Source: Gammaproteobacteria bacterium
Lineage (GTDB): Bacteria > Pseudomonadota > Gammaproteobacteria > VBWC01
Direction: 5' to 3'
Assembly (NCBI GenBank): GCA_006218035.1
Contig: VBWC01000004.1
Span: 159,537-223,536, forward strand
DNA length: 64,000 nt
This document shows positions 24,584 through 34,528 of the stretch, piece after piece. Position 1 is the first letter of the stretch. Each line of letters starts with the position of its first letter. Below the pieces are notes generated by a model that was not told the origin of the DNA, searched no databases, and was given only the letters and a program-made list of their open reading frames with translations. A program made the translations under genes and the position numbers.

Positions 24584-27394
24584 CTAGAAGCGCAGCGACA
24601 TTCCGACACTGAAATAGCCCCGCGTGTAGTCCCCCAGCGATGAGCTTTGCGGCCCGATAACTTCCTGCAGATCCAGGCTGTTGAATATCAGGCCGACCGG
24701 AAGATTGGAGGTGTTGACGGTGTAGGTATAGTTGCCGAAGAAGGACATGTCGTTGGTGTACCGGTAATTGGTGTTGAACCGGATCGCGTGCGTGACATTC
24801 TTCCGTTTCGTCGTCAATTCCGAGAATGTATCCGCGTTTTTGAAGTTTCTCAGCGACAAGCTATACCGTACATCGCCTGACACACGGCCGCCAAAACGAT
24901 GTTCCAGGGTGACGGCGCCGGTGTGCTCGCGGTAGGCGTAATCCCTGCCGAGATCCAGCGAGTTCTGGTTATCGGTAAAATCGTAATCAAGCGTTAACGC
25001 GTTTTGATCCCAGATCAGCTGGTCCAGCGAGGCGCCGAGTGAAAAGGTCGTCGAATCAAATACCGACGGCGTGACAGGATTCTGTGTCGACAGCGAAGCG
25101 CGTGCACGTAACTCTCGCTTATTCAGACTCAAGCTGCCGGTCAGCGACAGATCGTCACTGGTACTGCCACGCTGCTGGGCAAGAAGATTGAGCCGCGTCT
25201 GGTGCGTATAACCGCCGCCCCAGCTATTGCCCTGACCCAGCACGGTGGCAAAACCGCTGTAACTCATCGTCAGGAAGTCAAAATGTCCGTCATGGAATTG
25301 CGCGTAGTTCGGCGAGACCGAAAAGCGGTAGCGAATGTTATCGCGCGTCTTGAAATGATAGGCAAAGTTAACGTTGAGATCGGTACGTAATTCCTGGGTG
25401 GGAACCGTGTCGCTTAGATTGCTGTTGCCGTCATACGCGATCGAATATCCCATCGAATACGTCGCGCCGCGCTGACGCTGCTCGACGCCTGTCAGCCGGT
25501 CCATGGCCTGGTCGATCATCGGCTGACCCTCGGCGCCGGATTGAATGATGGTGCGGTACTCGGCGATCGCCTCCTCGTCCCGGTTCTGACGCTCGAGCAG
25601 CAGCGCCAGATTCAGCCGGGCACGCAGATGATCCGGCTGGTGCTCCAGCAACGTTCGGTAGGTAGCCACCGCTCCGTCCGGTTCACCTTGCTGGCTCTGT
25701 ATCAACGCCAGAAAAAACAGCCCGGCGGAATTCTGCGGATCGTCCCCCAGCAAGCCCTCCACTTCGCGCCGGCCTTCGTCCATTTTATCTTTGGATAGCA
25801 GCTCGCGAGCGCGCGCTAATCGCAGTGTCGTCACGATCTCCTTGATGCGGGCCTCGTCCTGTGCGAGCGCGAGCGCCCGGGAATACTCCAGCTGAGCCTC
25901 GTCCAGCCTGTTCAACGCATCCAGCGTCTTTCCCAGCATAAAGTGCGGCTCAACCTCCAATGGCTGAATACGTGCCATTTCCTCGAACTGCTGGCGGGCG
26001 TCATCAAGCCGGAAGCGACTTTGCAGCAACAGTCCCAGCCGGCGGTGCCCCTCGGGGCTATCCGGGTCGTACTGAACGACCTTCTCGTACAACACGATGC
26101 CTTCGTCGATCTTGCCATCGGCGACGTAGCCGTTCGCGGTCGATACCAGCAGACCCACCAGTACCTCGTGTGCCTGTTGTACCTGCGGCTGGTCACCGCC
26201 GTGTTTCGCTATCGCTTCAAATTCGGCGATGGCCTTGTCGGGACGATTGGTCTCCGCGTAGAGGCGGCCCAGGCGCAAACGTGCGTCCAGTTGATCGGGC
26301 GAGGCATCGAGAATCTGGCGGTATAGTGCCTCCGCGTCCGCCGTGTTTCCGGACTGGTGGTGTATGGTCGCAATGCCGAGATACGCCAGAAGGTTGCCCG
26401 GGTCAATCGCAACCACGTCACGGAACTGCTTCAGCGCTTCTTCATAACCGCCACTATCCAGCGCCTGCTTTCCCCGATACATGCCGAGTCGCGCGGCCGC
26501 TTTGTCTGCCAAGCCGGTACCCGGGGCCAGCTCCATTACCCGGGTGAGATGAGGCACCGCACGTTCCATTTGATTCAGACTTCCATAAACCAGCGCGATG
26601 TTCAGATGTGCCGGGGCATCATTGGGCTGCAGCTCAAGCAGCGCCTCGAATACTTTTTCGGCCTCGTCGAGGCGGTTAGCAACCATCAGCGCGATACCGA
26701 AGTAATTCATCAAGCGTGGTTCAGCGGGGTAACGCTTGACCTGACCGGACAACATTTCCAGCGAGGTTTCCGGATGACCCTGACTGATCAACTGCTTGCT
26801 CGTCAGCAGCGTCAGACGTATTTCCGCCTCGCTGGCCGGCGGCGTGCCCGGTGCCGCGTCCAGGATGCTCTGCAACTCTTTGGCGGCTTTTTCCGTCAAT
26901 CCGCCCTTGTCATAGACATCGGCAAGTATCAGACGCAACGCCAGATTATTGGGCACCTGCTCGACGCTTTGCTCGATATAGCGCAGCCCTTCCGCGTAGT
27001 GATTACCGCTGATCAGCGCCACACCCATCTGGTAAAGTGCCTCGGGCGATTGAGGATGAATCGCCAGCGCGCCCTCGAAGCTCTTCCGGGCGGCCTCGAA
27101 ATTCTGCTGCTTAAGAAACTGCTTACCCTCGCCGATCAGGCGATCGAACGTGGGCACTGTCTCACCCGCCGATTCCTGCTGCACCACGTCGGTTTGTGCA
27201 TACGCCGCCGGGAGTCCCGCGCCAGCGAACAACACGAGCGGTACGACTGCCGCGCGTGAGACCCGCCATACATTTCGGCTCAACAGGCGTAATGACCGGA
27301 ATACCGGCACGGCCTGTTCGCCGTACGCAGACACGTTACGCACTCGCGCCGGTACCAGGCCGATACTCTGTGCAAAATACGATAAGGTCAACAT
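24584..27394 (-). CDS. TPR-rich outer-membrane beta-barrel protein
   Basis: A 936-residue exported protein. A hydrophobic signal segment (V-V-P-L-V-L-F-A-G-A-G-L-P-A-A-Y-A) precedes about 550 residues of TPR helices. The last 300 residues are alternating polar/aromatic strands (Y-S-M-G-Y-S-I-A-Y-D-G-N-S-N-L, F-G-N-Y-T-Y-T-V-N) ending in V-G-M-S-L-R-F, an outer-membrane barrel end with terminal Phe. The architecture recalls PgaA/BcsC/PelB-like or Slam-like outer-membrane exporters, with periplasmic TPRs capturing cargo. The annotated ATG leaves about 45 residues before the signal, so a later GTG start near 27304-27310 is possible. It is the last gene of the envelope operon, 14 bases after its neighbour. 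Confidence 0.82.
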   Translation of the reverse strand: MLTLSYFAQSIGLVPARVRNVSAYGEQAVPVFRSLRLLSRNVWRVSRAAVVPLVLFAGAGLPAAYAQTDVVQQESAGETVPTFDRLIGEGKQFLKQQNFEAARKSFEGALAIHPQSPEALYQMGVALISGNHYAEGLRYIEQSVEQVPNNLALRLILADVYDKGGLTEKAAKELQSILDAAPGTPPASEAEIRLTLLTSKQLISQGHPETSLEMLSGQVKRYPAEPRLMNYFGIALMVANRLDEAEKVFEALLELQPNDAPAHLNIALVYGSLNQMERAVPHLTRVMELAPGTGLADKAAARLGMYRGKQALDSGGYEEALKQFRDVVAIDPGNLLAYLGIATIHHQSGNTADAEALYRQILDASPDQLDARLRLGRLYAETNRPDKAIAEFEAIAKHGGDQPQVQQAHEVLVGLLVSTANGYVADGKIDEGIVLYEKVVQYDPDSPEGHRRLGLLLQSRFRLDDARQQFEEMARIQPLEVEPHFMLGKTLDALNRLDEAQLEYSRALALAQDEARIKEIVTTLRLARARELLSKDKMDEGRREVEGLLGDDPQNSAGLFFLALIQSQQGEPDGAVATYRTLLEHQPDHLRARLNLALLLERQNRDEEAIAEYRTIIQSGAEGQPMIDQAMDRLTGVEQRQRGATYSMGYSIAYDGNSNLSDTVPTQELRTDLNVNFAYHFKTRDNIRYRFSVSPNYAQFHDGHFDFLTMSYSGFATVLGQGNSWGGGYTHQTRLNLLAQQRGSTSDDLSLTGSLSLNKRELRARASLSTQNPVTPSVFDSTTFSLGASLDQLIWDQNALTLDYDFTDNQNSLDLGRDYAYREHTGAVTLEHRFGGRVSGDVRYSLSLRNFKNADTFSELTTKRKNVTHAIRFNTNYRYTNDMSFFGNYTYTVNTSNLPVGLIFNSLDLQEVIGPQSSSLGDYTRGYFSVGMSLRF

Positions 27395-27408
27395 GCCTTG
27401 ATATTCTG

Positions 27409-28350
27409 TTAATAGTAAATACTGACGCGAAACCCGGCCTTCCAGCCGTCCAGGTCGATCTCAAGGTGACGGTAACACGTAGCCTCCGTTGCCTGGGTGC
27501 ACAGGTTGCCGTCGCTTTTGTACTGCGCCAAGCCACCGATATTCCCCACCGGCGGATTGAACGAGGATATATTGACGGTTACGCCGTCAGTGCCTTCAAT
27601 GAAATCCGAATCGGTTGCATGCAACGTCGGAACAAATTTTTCGATGCCGAACTGATAGCCGATATCGAAGCCGACTGACCACCAGTCGCGCACAAAATAT
27701 TCGGCGCTAATCGCCGGCTGCAACATAAGCACACCCGTGGAGTGGGACTCGGTTCTGAAGATTCTCCTGAACCCCTGGGCAGTGCCCTCGGTGAAAAGCA
27801 GCACGTTCTCATCGCGATAATCAAAATCGAAGAGCTCATGCAACGAAAAGCGGGTGAACAACCGGACATTGCCGCGCTGATAGACGCGGTGCTTCCAGCC
27901 GAAGAAGAAGTCGGTATATGAAATATTGACCTTGCGATCGTAGATAACGTCGTTAACGGTGCCCTGTAACGGAAACTCTCCGACCGAGACTCCGGAGCTG
28001 CTGCCCTCCCACGAGCCCATGCCGAGGAACAACGCATGCTTGTCGTTCAGGTTCAGGTGAAATTCCAGCCCCGCATAGGCGCCGGAGTCTATCGTCGGCA
28101 GATCCGAATTCAACGTACGTACCGCGGTAACGGTTGAGTCGTCCGGCTGCAGGACGTCGCCGGCGACAACGAATGGGGCGTGCAGCGCCCCTTTATTCAG
28201 TACCCCGAGTTTAGGGCTGTGCACACCGAGGTACGGCGCCACGCCCCACTTCCGGCCGCTATCCGCCATGACCAGAGCGTTATGAAACAGCAGCAGCATC
28301 CCTGCTGCCAGAGTCAGCCATGAACCGGCCCACGTTGAATCAGGGCGCAC
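27409..28350 (-). CDS. Predicted outer-membrane beta-barrel protein, unknown function
   Basis: A 313-residue protein with a signal peptide (L-T-L-A-A-G-M-L-L-L-F-H-N-A-L-V-M-A) and then alternating strands such as A-G-L-E-F-H-L-N-L-N and W-W-S-V-G-F-D-I-G-Y-Q-F-G, ending V-S-I-Y-Y. Two Cys lie near the end (L-C-T-Q-A-T-E-A-T-C). The size suggests an 8-12-strand barrel. The gene overlaps the RND exporter gene by 11 bases and precedes the TPR-barrel gene, so it is probably part of the same envelope machine. I recognise no named family. Confidence 0.72.
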   Translation of the reverse strand: MRPDSTWAGSWLTLAAGMLLLFHNALVMADSGRKWGVAPYLGVHSPKLGVLNKGALHAPFVVAGDVLQPDDSTVTAVRTLNSDLPTIDSGAYAGLEFHLNLNDKHALFLGMGSWEGSSSGVSVGEFPLQGTVNDVIYDRKVNISYTDFFFGWKHRVYQRGNVRLFTRFSLHELFDFDYRDENVLLFTEGTAQGFRRIFRTESHSTGVLMLQPAISAEYFVRDWWSVGFDIGYQFGIEKFVPTLHATDSDFIEGTDGVTVNISSFNPPVGNIGGLAQYKSDGNLCTQATEATCYRHLEIDLDGWKAGFRVSIYY

Positions 28351-30871
28351 GGACCGCTGCCCTCCGGAAAAATTTGGGGCGGAAGATCGATATCAACAAC
28401 GGCAGAATCACTAACGTAGTCACGCAGCTGACGCCCATATACGCCGCGACAAACCCGCCCAGCTTCACGTGCGGCGGAAACCTGGAGGCGAGCAGCACCA
28501 GGAATCCCAATGTCACGACCGTCGCATTGAAAAATATCGTCCTGCCAACGCTGCGAGTGGTAGCGGCGATCGCCTCACGTTCGTCGGTCGATACTGCGAT
28601 TTCTCTGCGGTACCGATATATATAGTGCACCGCATAGTCGACGCCAACCCCGATAGCAACGCCTGCCGCAAGGGCGGTCGATACGTCGAGCGGAATAACC
28701 AGGAATCCGGCTGCTCCTGCCACCAGCAACGTGGCCACCGACACCGGAATAATGGTAAACAGGCCCGCCATGAAAGAGCGGAACAGAAACGCCGCCAGCA
28801 ACAGAATTCCCACCTTGGACAAGACGATTGCCGATGTCTGGCTATGGATCAGCAAATCCGCCCAGATATAGGAGTTGTTGGCAGAGCCCGCAAGGTTGAC
28901 CTTCACACCGAGATCTTTGAATTCTTCAGCAACAAACCTGTGCACGCCGTCGATAATGGTTTTTAAATCCCGGGTATGGTCGGTCTTGATCGAAAAGCTG
29001 ACATTGGTAATCCGGTAGTCATAGTCAATGATTTCATCCAGCTGCTCCGGCCGGCCTGACAACGACAACAGAAACAGCGATTCGCCTATCTCGGCCTGCG
29101 TCTCCGGCAAACGGTTGTAGTCCTCGTTTCCGGCATGCAGGTTCTTGTTAAGGCTTTTGAGATAATCGACTATGGACAACGAATCCCCGACGTAGGGCAA
29201 TGTTTCGATGCGGCTCTGTAACGCCTCGATCTTGCGTAATACCTCCGGCCGTTTCAGCGCATCCGGCTTGTCGCCCTCAACAACCACGTGAAGAAAGATG
29301 GTGCCGTCGAACTTCTCGTTCAGCAGCCGGGTGGACAATGCCACCTCGCTATCGTCCCGGAAATCGCTCATCCAGCTTGAATCGACGAAGAGAGACAGCG
29401 AACCCCAGGCTGAAACTCCCAACAACAGCAATACACCGATAGCAGCCGGGCGCGGACGCGCCCCTAGCGCGCCGCTGATATTCACCAAAACGCGAGTAAT
29501 CACGCTTTGTTCCGAATAGGCACGCATGGCGCGACGCTTGGCGAGGTAACTACCGACCTTCGGCTTCATGACCGTCAGCATCGCCGATATGAACATTACC
29601 GTAATCAGCCAGCATGACATAATGCCGATGACGGTAAACAGGCCGAAAATCCGGAACGGCGGCATCTCGGCGAATAGCAACGTCAGAAATCCTATCGCGG
29701 TAGTAACCGACGTAACCAACATCGGGGTACCGAGCTGGTCGGCCACCTCAAGAACAATCTCACCGCCCGGGCGATGCGGATCCTTGAGCACCGCATCGTA
29801 ATAGTGACTGAGAAAATGCACCGCATCACCGATGCCGACGGCGACCAGAATGACCGGCAACATCGTCGATATCGTGTAAAGCGGGACATCCAGCAACGCC
29901 ATCGCACCCATGGTCCAGATGATTCCGGCGGTCATCACAAACAGCGGCAACATTACTCCGCTCAGCGTCTTGAATATGACAAACAGCACCACGGACATCA
30001 CGAGCACCAATAGCGGCACCATGATCTTGATATCCTCCTGGGCATCCAGCCCGGTGGTCACCTCAATGACGGGCCGCCCCGCGATGTAGAACGCGTCCCC
30101 GTTCGCTTCGGCGGATATAAACGTCGGGTCGGACACCGCACCCGGTTGCGTAGCTGTCGATTCCTTTTCTGCCCGATTGCCCTGGTCGTTCCACCACTGG
30201 TTTTTCTTGTCACCCCAGTTGCCGCTCGCATTTCCGCTCCAGCTATTCGCACCTCCCCACGAGGCGCTCGGTTTTCCCTGCTCTGTGTCGAGAATGTGCT
30301 TGATCGCGAAATAGGTCTGCCACCGGTTTTTCGAGCCCTCCCTGAGTCTCGCCCGAATCATGGCCGCCGTGTAATCGGCCGAGATGACGTTGCCGACAAG
30401 CAGATCGCTGTTGGCAGCTACTTCACTGCGGAGCGCCTCGATCTGCTCATCGGTATCCGGCACCTGCGCCATTACCTTCTGTGCAGACAGCTCTGTTTCG
30501 GTTCCGACAAATACGGTTGCTGTCGAAAGCGATGCGACGTCGATCGAACGCGTCGCTATTACGCCAGGCAGCGCCGACACCTTTTCTGTAATCCGTTTGA
30601 TTCTCTGTAAGGTTTCTTTGTTAAAGACGCCATGCTTCTCATTGACGAGACCGATGATGACCGCATCCTTGACACCAAAAAGCTCATCAACCTGCTCATC
30701 AAAAATGATCGCACTGTGCCCTTTGGGAAGGTATACCCTGGCATCGGTCTCCCACTGCAACTTCGGAATCTGCAATGATAGAAAAATCGTTACCGCGACG
30801 ATCACTGCAATAACTGTCTTTGGATACCGCACAGAAATCGTGTATAGAGACCGGAACATTTTTCTAGTCAT
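28340..30871 (-). CDS. MMPL/RND-family exporter with Trp-rich periplasmic insert
   Basis: About 843 residues with the RND layout: one N-terminal helix, a periplasmic loop, five or more helices including G-I-G-D-A-V-H-F-L-S-H-Y, then a second half with G-V-G-V-D-Y-A-V-H-Y-I-Y-R-Y. These are hydrophobe/lipid exporters powered by the proton gradient. The first periplasmic loop carries an unusual insert (about residues 190-225 from this start): S-W-G-G-A-N-S-W-S-G-N-A-S-G-N-W, then N-Q-W-W-N-D-Q-G-N. It resembles the tail of the ABC ATPase at 22444. The start is ATG 30871 with GGGGAG directly in front; ATG 30859 has better spacing. Neighbours are DUF1302-like and LolA-like genes, the usual company of MMPL exporters. 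Confidence 0.9.
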   Translation of the reverse strand: MTRKMFRSLYTISVRYPKTVIAVIVAVTIFLSLQIPKLQWETDARVYLPKGHSAIIFDEQVDELFGVKDAVIIGLVNEKHGVFNKETLQRIKRITEKVSALPGVIATRSIDVASLSTATVFVGTETELSAQKVMAQVPDTDEQIEALRSEVAANSDLLVGNVISADYTAAMIRARLREGSKNRWQTYFAIKHILDTEQGKPSASWGGANSWSGNASGNWGDKKNQWWNDQGNRAEKESTATQPGAVSDPTFISAEANGDAFYIAGRPVIEVTTGLDAQEDIKIMVPLLVLVMSVVLFVIFKTLSGVMLPLFVMTAGIIWTMGAMALLDVPLYTISTMLPVILVAVGIGDAVHFLSHYYDAVLKDPHRPGGEIVLEVADQLGTPMLVTSVTTAIGFLTLLFAEMPPFRIFGLFTVIGIMSCWLITVMFISAMLTVMKPKVGSYLAKRRAMRAYSEQSVITRVLVNISGALGARPRPAAIGVLLLLGVSAWGSLSLFVDSSWMSDFRDDSEVALSTRLLNEKFDGTIFLHVVVEGDKPDALKRPEVLRKIEALQSRIETLPYVGDSLSIVDYLKSLNKNLHAGNEDYNRLPETQAEIGESLFLLSLSGRPEQLDEIIDYDYRITNVSFSIKTDHTRDLKTIIDGVHRFVAEEFKDLGVKVNLAGSANNSYIWADLLIHSQTSAIVLSKVGILLLAAFLFRSFMAGLFTIIPVSVATLLVAGAAGFLVIPLDVSTALAAGVAIGVGVDYAVHYIYRYRREIAVSTDEREAIAATTRSVGRTIFFNATVVTLGFLVLLASRFPPHVKLGGFVAAYMGVSCVTTLVILPLLISIFRPKFFRRAAVRAP

Positions 30872-30912
30872 CTCCCCATTGGACCAGCACCAGATGCCAG
30901 GACACCACAAGC

Positions 30913-32415
30913 CTAAAACCCGTACTTGAACTCAACAAACAGACGATCATTTGCGTCAAAATTGCCGAAGAACTGTGCGGATTCTTCGGTCACGTTTATG
31001 TTACTTACCGCGCTTGCCTGTGGCGCACCGAATTTCGACTTCTTGCCGGAGAAGAGATCCATGCCGGTGCTAATCTGGAACCGATCGGTCAGGTTAAACG
31101 TAACCTCCGGCCTGGTATAAAGTTCCGACAGATTCACCAGGTAGATCGCCAGCAATTGAAATACCGCCGATCGCTCCGGAAGCGGCTTGCGTACAAAGAG
31201 ACTGATCGATGTATCAAACTGACCCTGAATCATCGCTTTGTCATAGTCAGGAACGATCCATTGCACGATAGCCGGCGATATATCGGCGCCCCACCTGTTG
31301 AAATCCAAACCCAGCCCCCACCGAAGATGATTTTTCTGAACTTCGCCGTTGTTATCGAGAAATCCGTCGTTATCCCGGTCGGTCTTGCTAAGAATACCGA
31401 AATACTTATCCAGAACGTATGCGACTTCACCTTTTACTATATAGCCGCCCAACTGCTTCACGTACGTTCCACCGAACATGTGTATTCGCGTATACGTCGG
31501 GAAAAACACCGGCGTAGAGTTAGGGTCGCGAACCTCGATTGAACGAAAGATGACCGGAAAATCGTCCCATGTATAGAAGTAGCTGAACGATACCTCGGCG
31601 CCGCCCATCGGCGCAGAGTAGCGAACGCCGAACTCGGAGTTCTCAAATGTAAAGGATTCCGGAAATGAGGTATTGGGAACCTGCTGCAGCAGTTCCCACT
31701 CCGAACCTGGCGGCGCAGGTTTATGAAATTTTAACTCGGGAATCCAGAGGAACTGGTAAGCACCATCGTCTCGAAAATAATCTATCTTTAGTGTCCAAAG
31801 AGGGATTCGGTAATCAAGCAAATCCAGATTAATCAATTCCCGGAAGTCCATTGGATTGACTTCATCCACCACCCGATTTCCTTCAAGAACGCCCCACACA
31901 ACGAACTGTTTGCCAAATCGAACGTCGACCGTATCGAGAAAAATATCGGCGTATAACTCTCTTATCTCGGCAACTGGCGAGTCCTTCTCCTGGGGCAACT
32001 GCTCGACAAATACCAACGCCTCTTCAGACTGGCGAGTAGACCTGGCCGAGATGGTATCGTAGTCATAAAGATCGTAAACGAGATCGGAGTAATACCAGCC
32101 GGAGACTTGAACCTCTGCTCTGGTATTTATGGGATAACGCGCCTCAAGGTAGGCGGTATTCCTGATCTTGGTGAGCGACCTGGGTTCATGATAACGATAA
32201 GCGGTCTCGTTTTTCAGATATCCGCCAAGGTCGAGTGATGAGAAAAAGGCGGAAAGCGCGTGTTCAAATGGCCCCGAATAAATACTCTCAGGGTCGGGCA
32301 ACACTTCTGTATCAGCATCACCGTCTGCAGGCGCCGCCTGAGCTTCAATGCGGAAAATGCCCAGTGACGCCAAGACCAGAAAAATAAATATGACGTTTTT
32401 GAACTTACCTCTCAA
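30913..32415 (-). CDS. DUF1302-like outer-membrane protein
   Basis: An exported protein of about 500 residues. The start is TTG 32415 (L-R-G-K-F-K-N-V-I-F-I-F) with AAGGAAG upstream and a TTGA overlap with the preceding stop. A signal peptide is followed by barrel strands. A-D-I-F-L-D-T-V-D-V-R-F-G-K-Q-F-V-V-W-G and V-V-D-E-V-N-P-M-D-F-R-E-L match the DUF1302 hallmark, and the protein ends V-E-F-K-Y-G-F with C-terminal Phe. DUF1302 proteins co-occur with MMPL exporters and LolA-like carriers and are thought to form the outer-membrane part of lipid or hydrophobe traffic. The RND gene follows after about 41 bases. Confidence 0.83.
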   Translation of the reverse strand: MRGKFKNVIFIFLVLASLGIFRIEAQAAPADGDADTEVLPDPESIYSGPFEHALSAFFSSLDLGGYLKNETAYRYHEPRSLTKIRNTAYLEARYPINTRAEVQVSGWYYSDLVYDLYDYDTISARSTRQSEEALVFVEQLPQEKDSPVAEIRELYADIFLDTVDVRFGKQFVVWGVLEGNRVVDEVNPMDFRELINLDLLDYRIPLWTLKIDYFRDDGAYQFLWIPELKFHKPAPPGSEWELLQQVPNTSFPESFTFENSEFGVRYSAPMGGAEVSFSYFYTWDDFPVIFRSIEVRDPNSTPVFFPTYTRIHMFGGTYVKQLGGYIVKGEVAYVLDKYFGILSKTDRDNDGFLDNNGEVQKNHLRWGLGLDFNRWGADISPAIVQWIVPDYDKAMIQGQFDTSISLFVRKPLPERSAVFQLLAIYLVNLSELYTRPEVTFNLTDRFQISTGMDLFSGKKSKFGAPQASAVSNINVTEESAQFFGNFDANDRLFVEFKYGF

Positions 32416-32852
32416 ACAACTTCCTTGCAACTCTGACAGAGGACAACACGAGCGCCACCCGAATCATACACCCCGACGGTTACAGACGAGCCCGCTGACA
32501 AAGCAACGCTGCAGCGTGAACACTGAACAGGTCGGTTCAAACGCATCGCCTCCCAGCCCAATACGGATGCAAACTCCGGCGCAATCGCGTTCTCTACGTT
32601 AGAAGCGGTCTGTGGACCCGACGTCATGCCAGTGCGAGGTTCACCGAATGCTGCCATGAGAACATCGCGAATCAGTATAGAAACCGGCACGCCCAGTTCC
32701 TCGGCCCTTCCAACTACCCAGGTCCGCAACTCTTTCGGCACGCGCGCACCAAGATACTCTTCCTTGCGTTTCATCGCGACCGTTCGCGCCTTATTTCTGC
32801 CCGCAGCACGTTTTCTTGCGGCATCCCGCGCATGGCGCATTTCGTCTCGCAT
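32412..32852 (-). CDS. Ribbon-helix-helix-like protein with C-terminal zinc ribbon
   Basis: About 146 residues from the ATG at 32852 (MRDEMRH), preceded by AGGAGC; a longer TTG start at 32900 is weaker. The N-terminal third is strongly basic. The middle (Y-L-G-A-R-V-P-K-E-L-R-T-W-V, then V-P-V-S-I-L-I-R-D-V-L) resembles ribbon-helix-helix DNA-binding proteins. The C-terminus has C-S-R-C and C-Q-S-C, a zinc-ribbon pair. It is the first gene of the envelope operon, overlapping the next start, so it may be its transcriptional regulator. That role is inferred from position and fold only. Confidence 0.65.
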   Translation of the reverse strand: MRDEMRHARDAARKRAAGRNKARTVAMKRKEEYLGARVPKELRTWVVGRAEELGVPVSILIRDVLMAAFGEPRTGMTSGPQTASNVENAIAPEFASVLGWEAMRLNRPVQCSRCSVALSAGSSVTVGVYDSGGARVVLCQSCKEVV

Positions 32853-33097
32853 CGGTAACGCTCCTATTGTCGCATCGCAGTGATTGCACACGTAAAACAA
32901 TGGTTAAAAAAGTAACACAATGTTATACACTTTCACAGCATGCGACGGCGCATACCTGTAACCAAATGAATATCAAGTTAATATTTACGATTCAAACGAA
33001 GCGGGGCTAACGCAGCGGAAGAATCGGAGGGGATGATCGACCCTCCAACCCTAACGCGCGCGGCATTGCGCCTAGCGTCTGACGGCCGGGTTATAAA

Positions 33098-33928
33098 CTA
33101 CTGCGCACGCTTCCGCAGTAGATTACGTTCTGACAATAAAGTGTCGTCAAGCCCCGTATTAACTTTTACATCGGCGACCTCGAATATTGATCGATGGTCG
33201 TTTTGGACATTGTGTACCTCCACGCGATCCCACACCCATGCGCCATCGTGACGTTGCCACTTAAGCGTCTGGGTCTTCAATAGAGTATTATTTTTCTTGT
33301 CGAAATAATCGATCCTGACGTTTACGCAATCATCCGCACTGGCGGACTTGTTAAACCACAGAATACGGCGGCTATATAGTGAACTAGCTTCTTTTGGCGT
33401 ACTCTCTATGACGTAGTAGTCGCTACGGTTCGGATCATCTGTTTCGTAAAAGGCGTGATTGTCCTCCTCAACCGCGCGCATACCGATATCGGCGTATGTC
33501 AGATCTGATCCCAAAAAACTATCTCCCTCGTCTCGAACGGAAACACGGCGCACTTTCTTTAGTACTGGCAAATATATCCATTGGTCTGCGTTTTTTCGCG
33601 ATTCACGGGTATATGCCCATCGCAGAAATTTAGAGCCCTCTGCATCGGGAGGATATTCTGTAGTAAGCAACATTTTGTCAGCAATATCGTCCCTCCCCTT
33701 ATAATCCTTCCAATACCTGGCATACACGTTCTTCTTCTCACTACCACTTTTGTCCTTCAACGTGATGCTCAGTTTCGTTTGCTGGTCGTTACCTGCGTTT
33801 TTGTAATAGCAACGCTTTACGATATCTACTGCCGAGACTGCCTCTTCCGCCACTCCATACAAAGGTAAACTTACTGTCGTTAGTCCGACCAATAGAGTCA
33901 ATACCTGACGAGCTTTTACTTGAACCAT
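33098..33928 (-). CDS. LolA-like outer membrane lipoprotein-sorting family protein
   Basis: A 276-residue periplasmic protein: signal peptide (L-T-L-L-V-G-L-T-T-V-S-L-P-L-Y-G-V-A), then a LolA-like half-barrel. Typical segments are R-Y-W-K-D-Y-K-G-R-D-D, D-Q-W-I-Y-L-P-V-L-K-K-V-R-R-V and D-S-F-L-G-S-D-L-T-Y-A-D-I. This family accompanies MMPL exporters and probably carries a hydrophobic ligand across the periplasm. The ATG at 33928 has a strong AGGAGGT ribosome site. It is on the same strand as the RND operon, 245 bases upstream of it, so it may have its own promoter or share one. Confidence 0.88.
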   Translation of the reverse strand: MVQVKARQVLTLLVGLTTVSLPLYGVAEEAVSAVDIVKRCYYKNAGNDQQTKLSITLKDKSGSEKKNVYARYWKDYKGRDDIADKMLLTTEYPPDAEGSKFLRWAYTRESRKNADQWIYLPVLKKVRRVSVRDEGDSFLGSDLTYADIGMRAVEEDNHAFYETDDPNRSDYYVIESTPKEASSLYSRRILWFNKSASADDCVNVRIDYFDKKNNTLLKTQTLKWQRHDGAWVWDRVEVHNVQNDHRSIFEVADVKVNTGLDDTLLSERNLLRKRAQ

Positions 33929-34149
33929 TATTTTTACCTCCTGCTTGCCGCTTTGCCGTGATTATTTATAAACCTAAGACTCTGAAAATTATATAATCAC
34001 GTCCAGTTAAAAATCCCTCGTCCAATTAAACGATGGATGCGTCGCTCGGCGACTGGCGAATATCCGTTGATATTTTATTTACTCATCCCTGATTAATTAG
34101 ACCTGTCTGCATTGTGACTTTATGCAGCCAAGCGCACGTTCGTACTAGG

Positions 34150-34509
34150 CGTGAGGTCCTCCCAAATAAGAGGAGGCCCCGGTTGTTTGAACAGTCTAAC
34201 TCATGTCTATTGTGGAACTCTCGCATTGGTTAAGCCGCCTTGGGTAGGTGGCAGCGCGTTTAAAGTAAACCTGATACAGTGTCTGCCGGTCAAGCCGTGA
34301 ATGCGCTCGACTAGAGTTTTAGAAGCTGCGGTCATGCCCGATCGAACCCCGCGCCTGTGAGACCGACTCATAGGCCTTGAGGTTACCTCACCGTACTTGA
34401 CCGTTCGCCACAACCGCGCGACGAAGACATTGTCTCGCCAACAACCCTTACTATCCGTGCTGATGACCGGTCGTCCGTGCTGATGACCGGTCGGGGAGAT
34501 AGGTAACAA
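34150..34509 (-). pseudogene. Remnant of an IS3-family transposase (3' part)
   Basis: On the minus strand, G-C-W-R-D-N-V-F-V-A-R-L-W-R-T-V-K-Y-G-E-V matches the DDE integrase end of IS3-family OrfB. The following residues continue in another frame (H-S-S-L-D-R-Q-T-P-D-T-V-Y-F), so at least one frameshift is present. The upstream half is missing. The 33929-34149 stretch before it holds the promoter side of the LolA-like gene and no other gene. Confidence 0.7.
34454..34493. repeat. Two tandem copies of a 20-bp unit
   Basis: TCCGTGCTGATGACCGGTCG occurs twice in immediate tandem (34454-34473, 34474-34493). It lies inside the degenerate IS3 remnant, so it is most likely a slippage duplication. 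Confidence 0.8.
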
Positions 34510-34528
34510 AGAAGTCCGGAGACATGGG

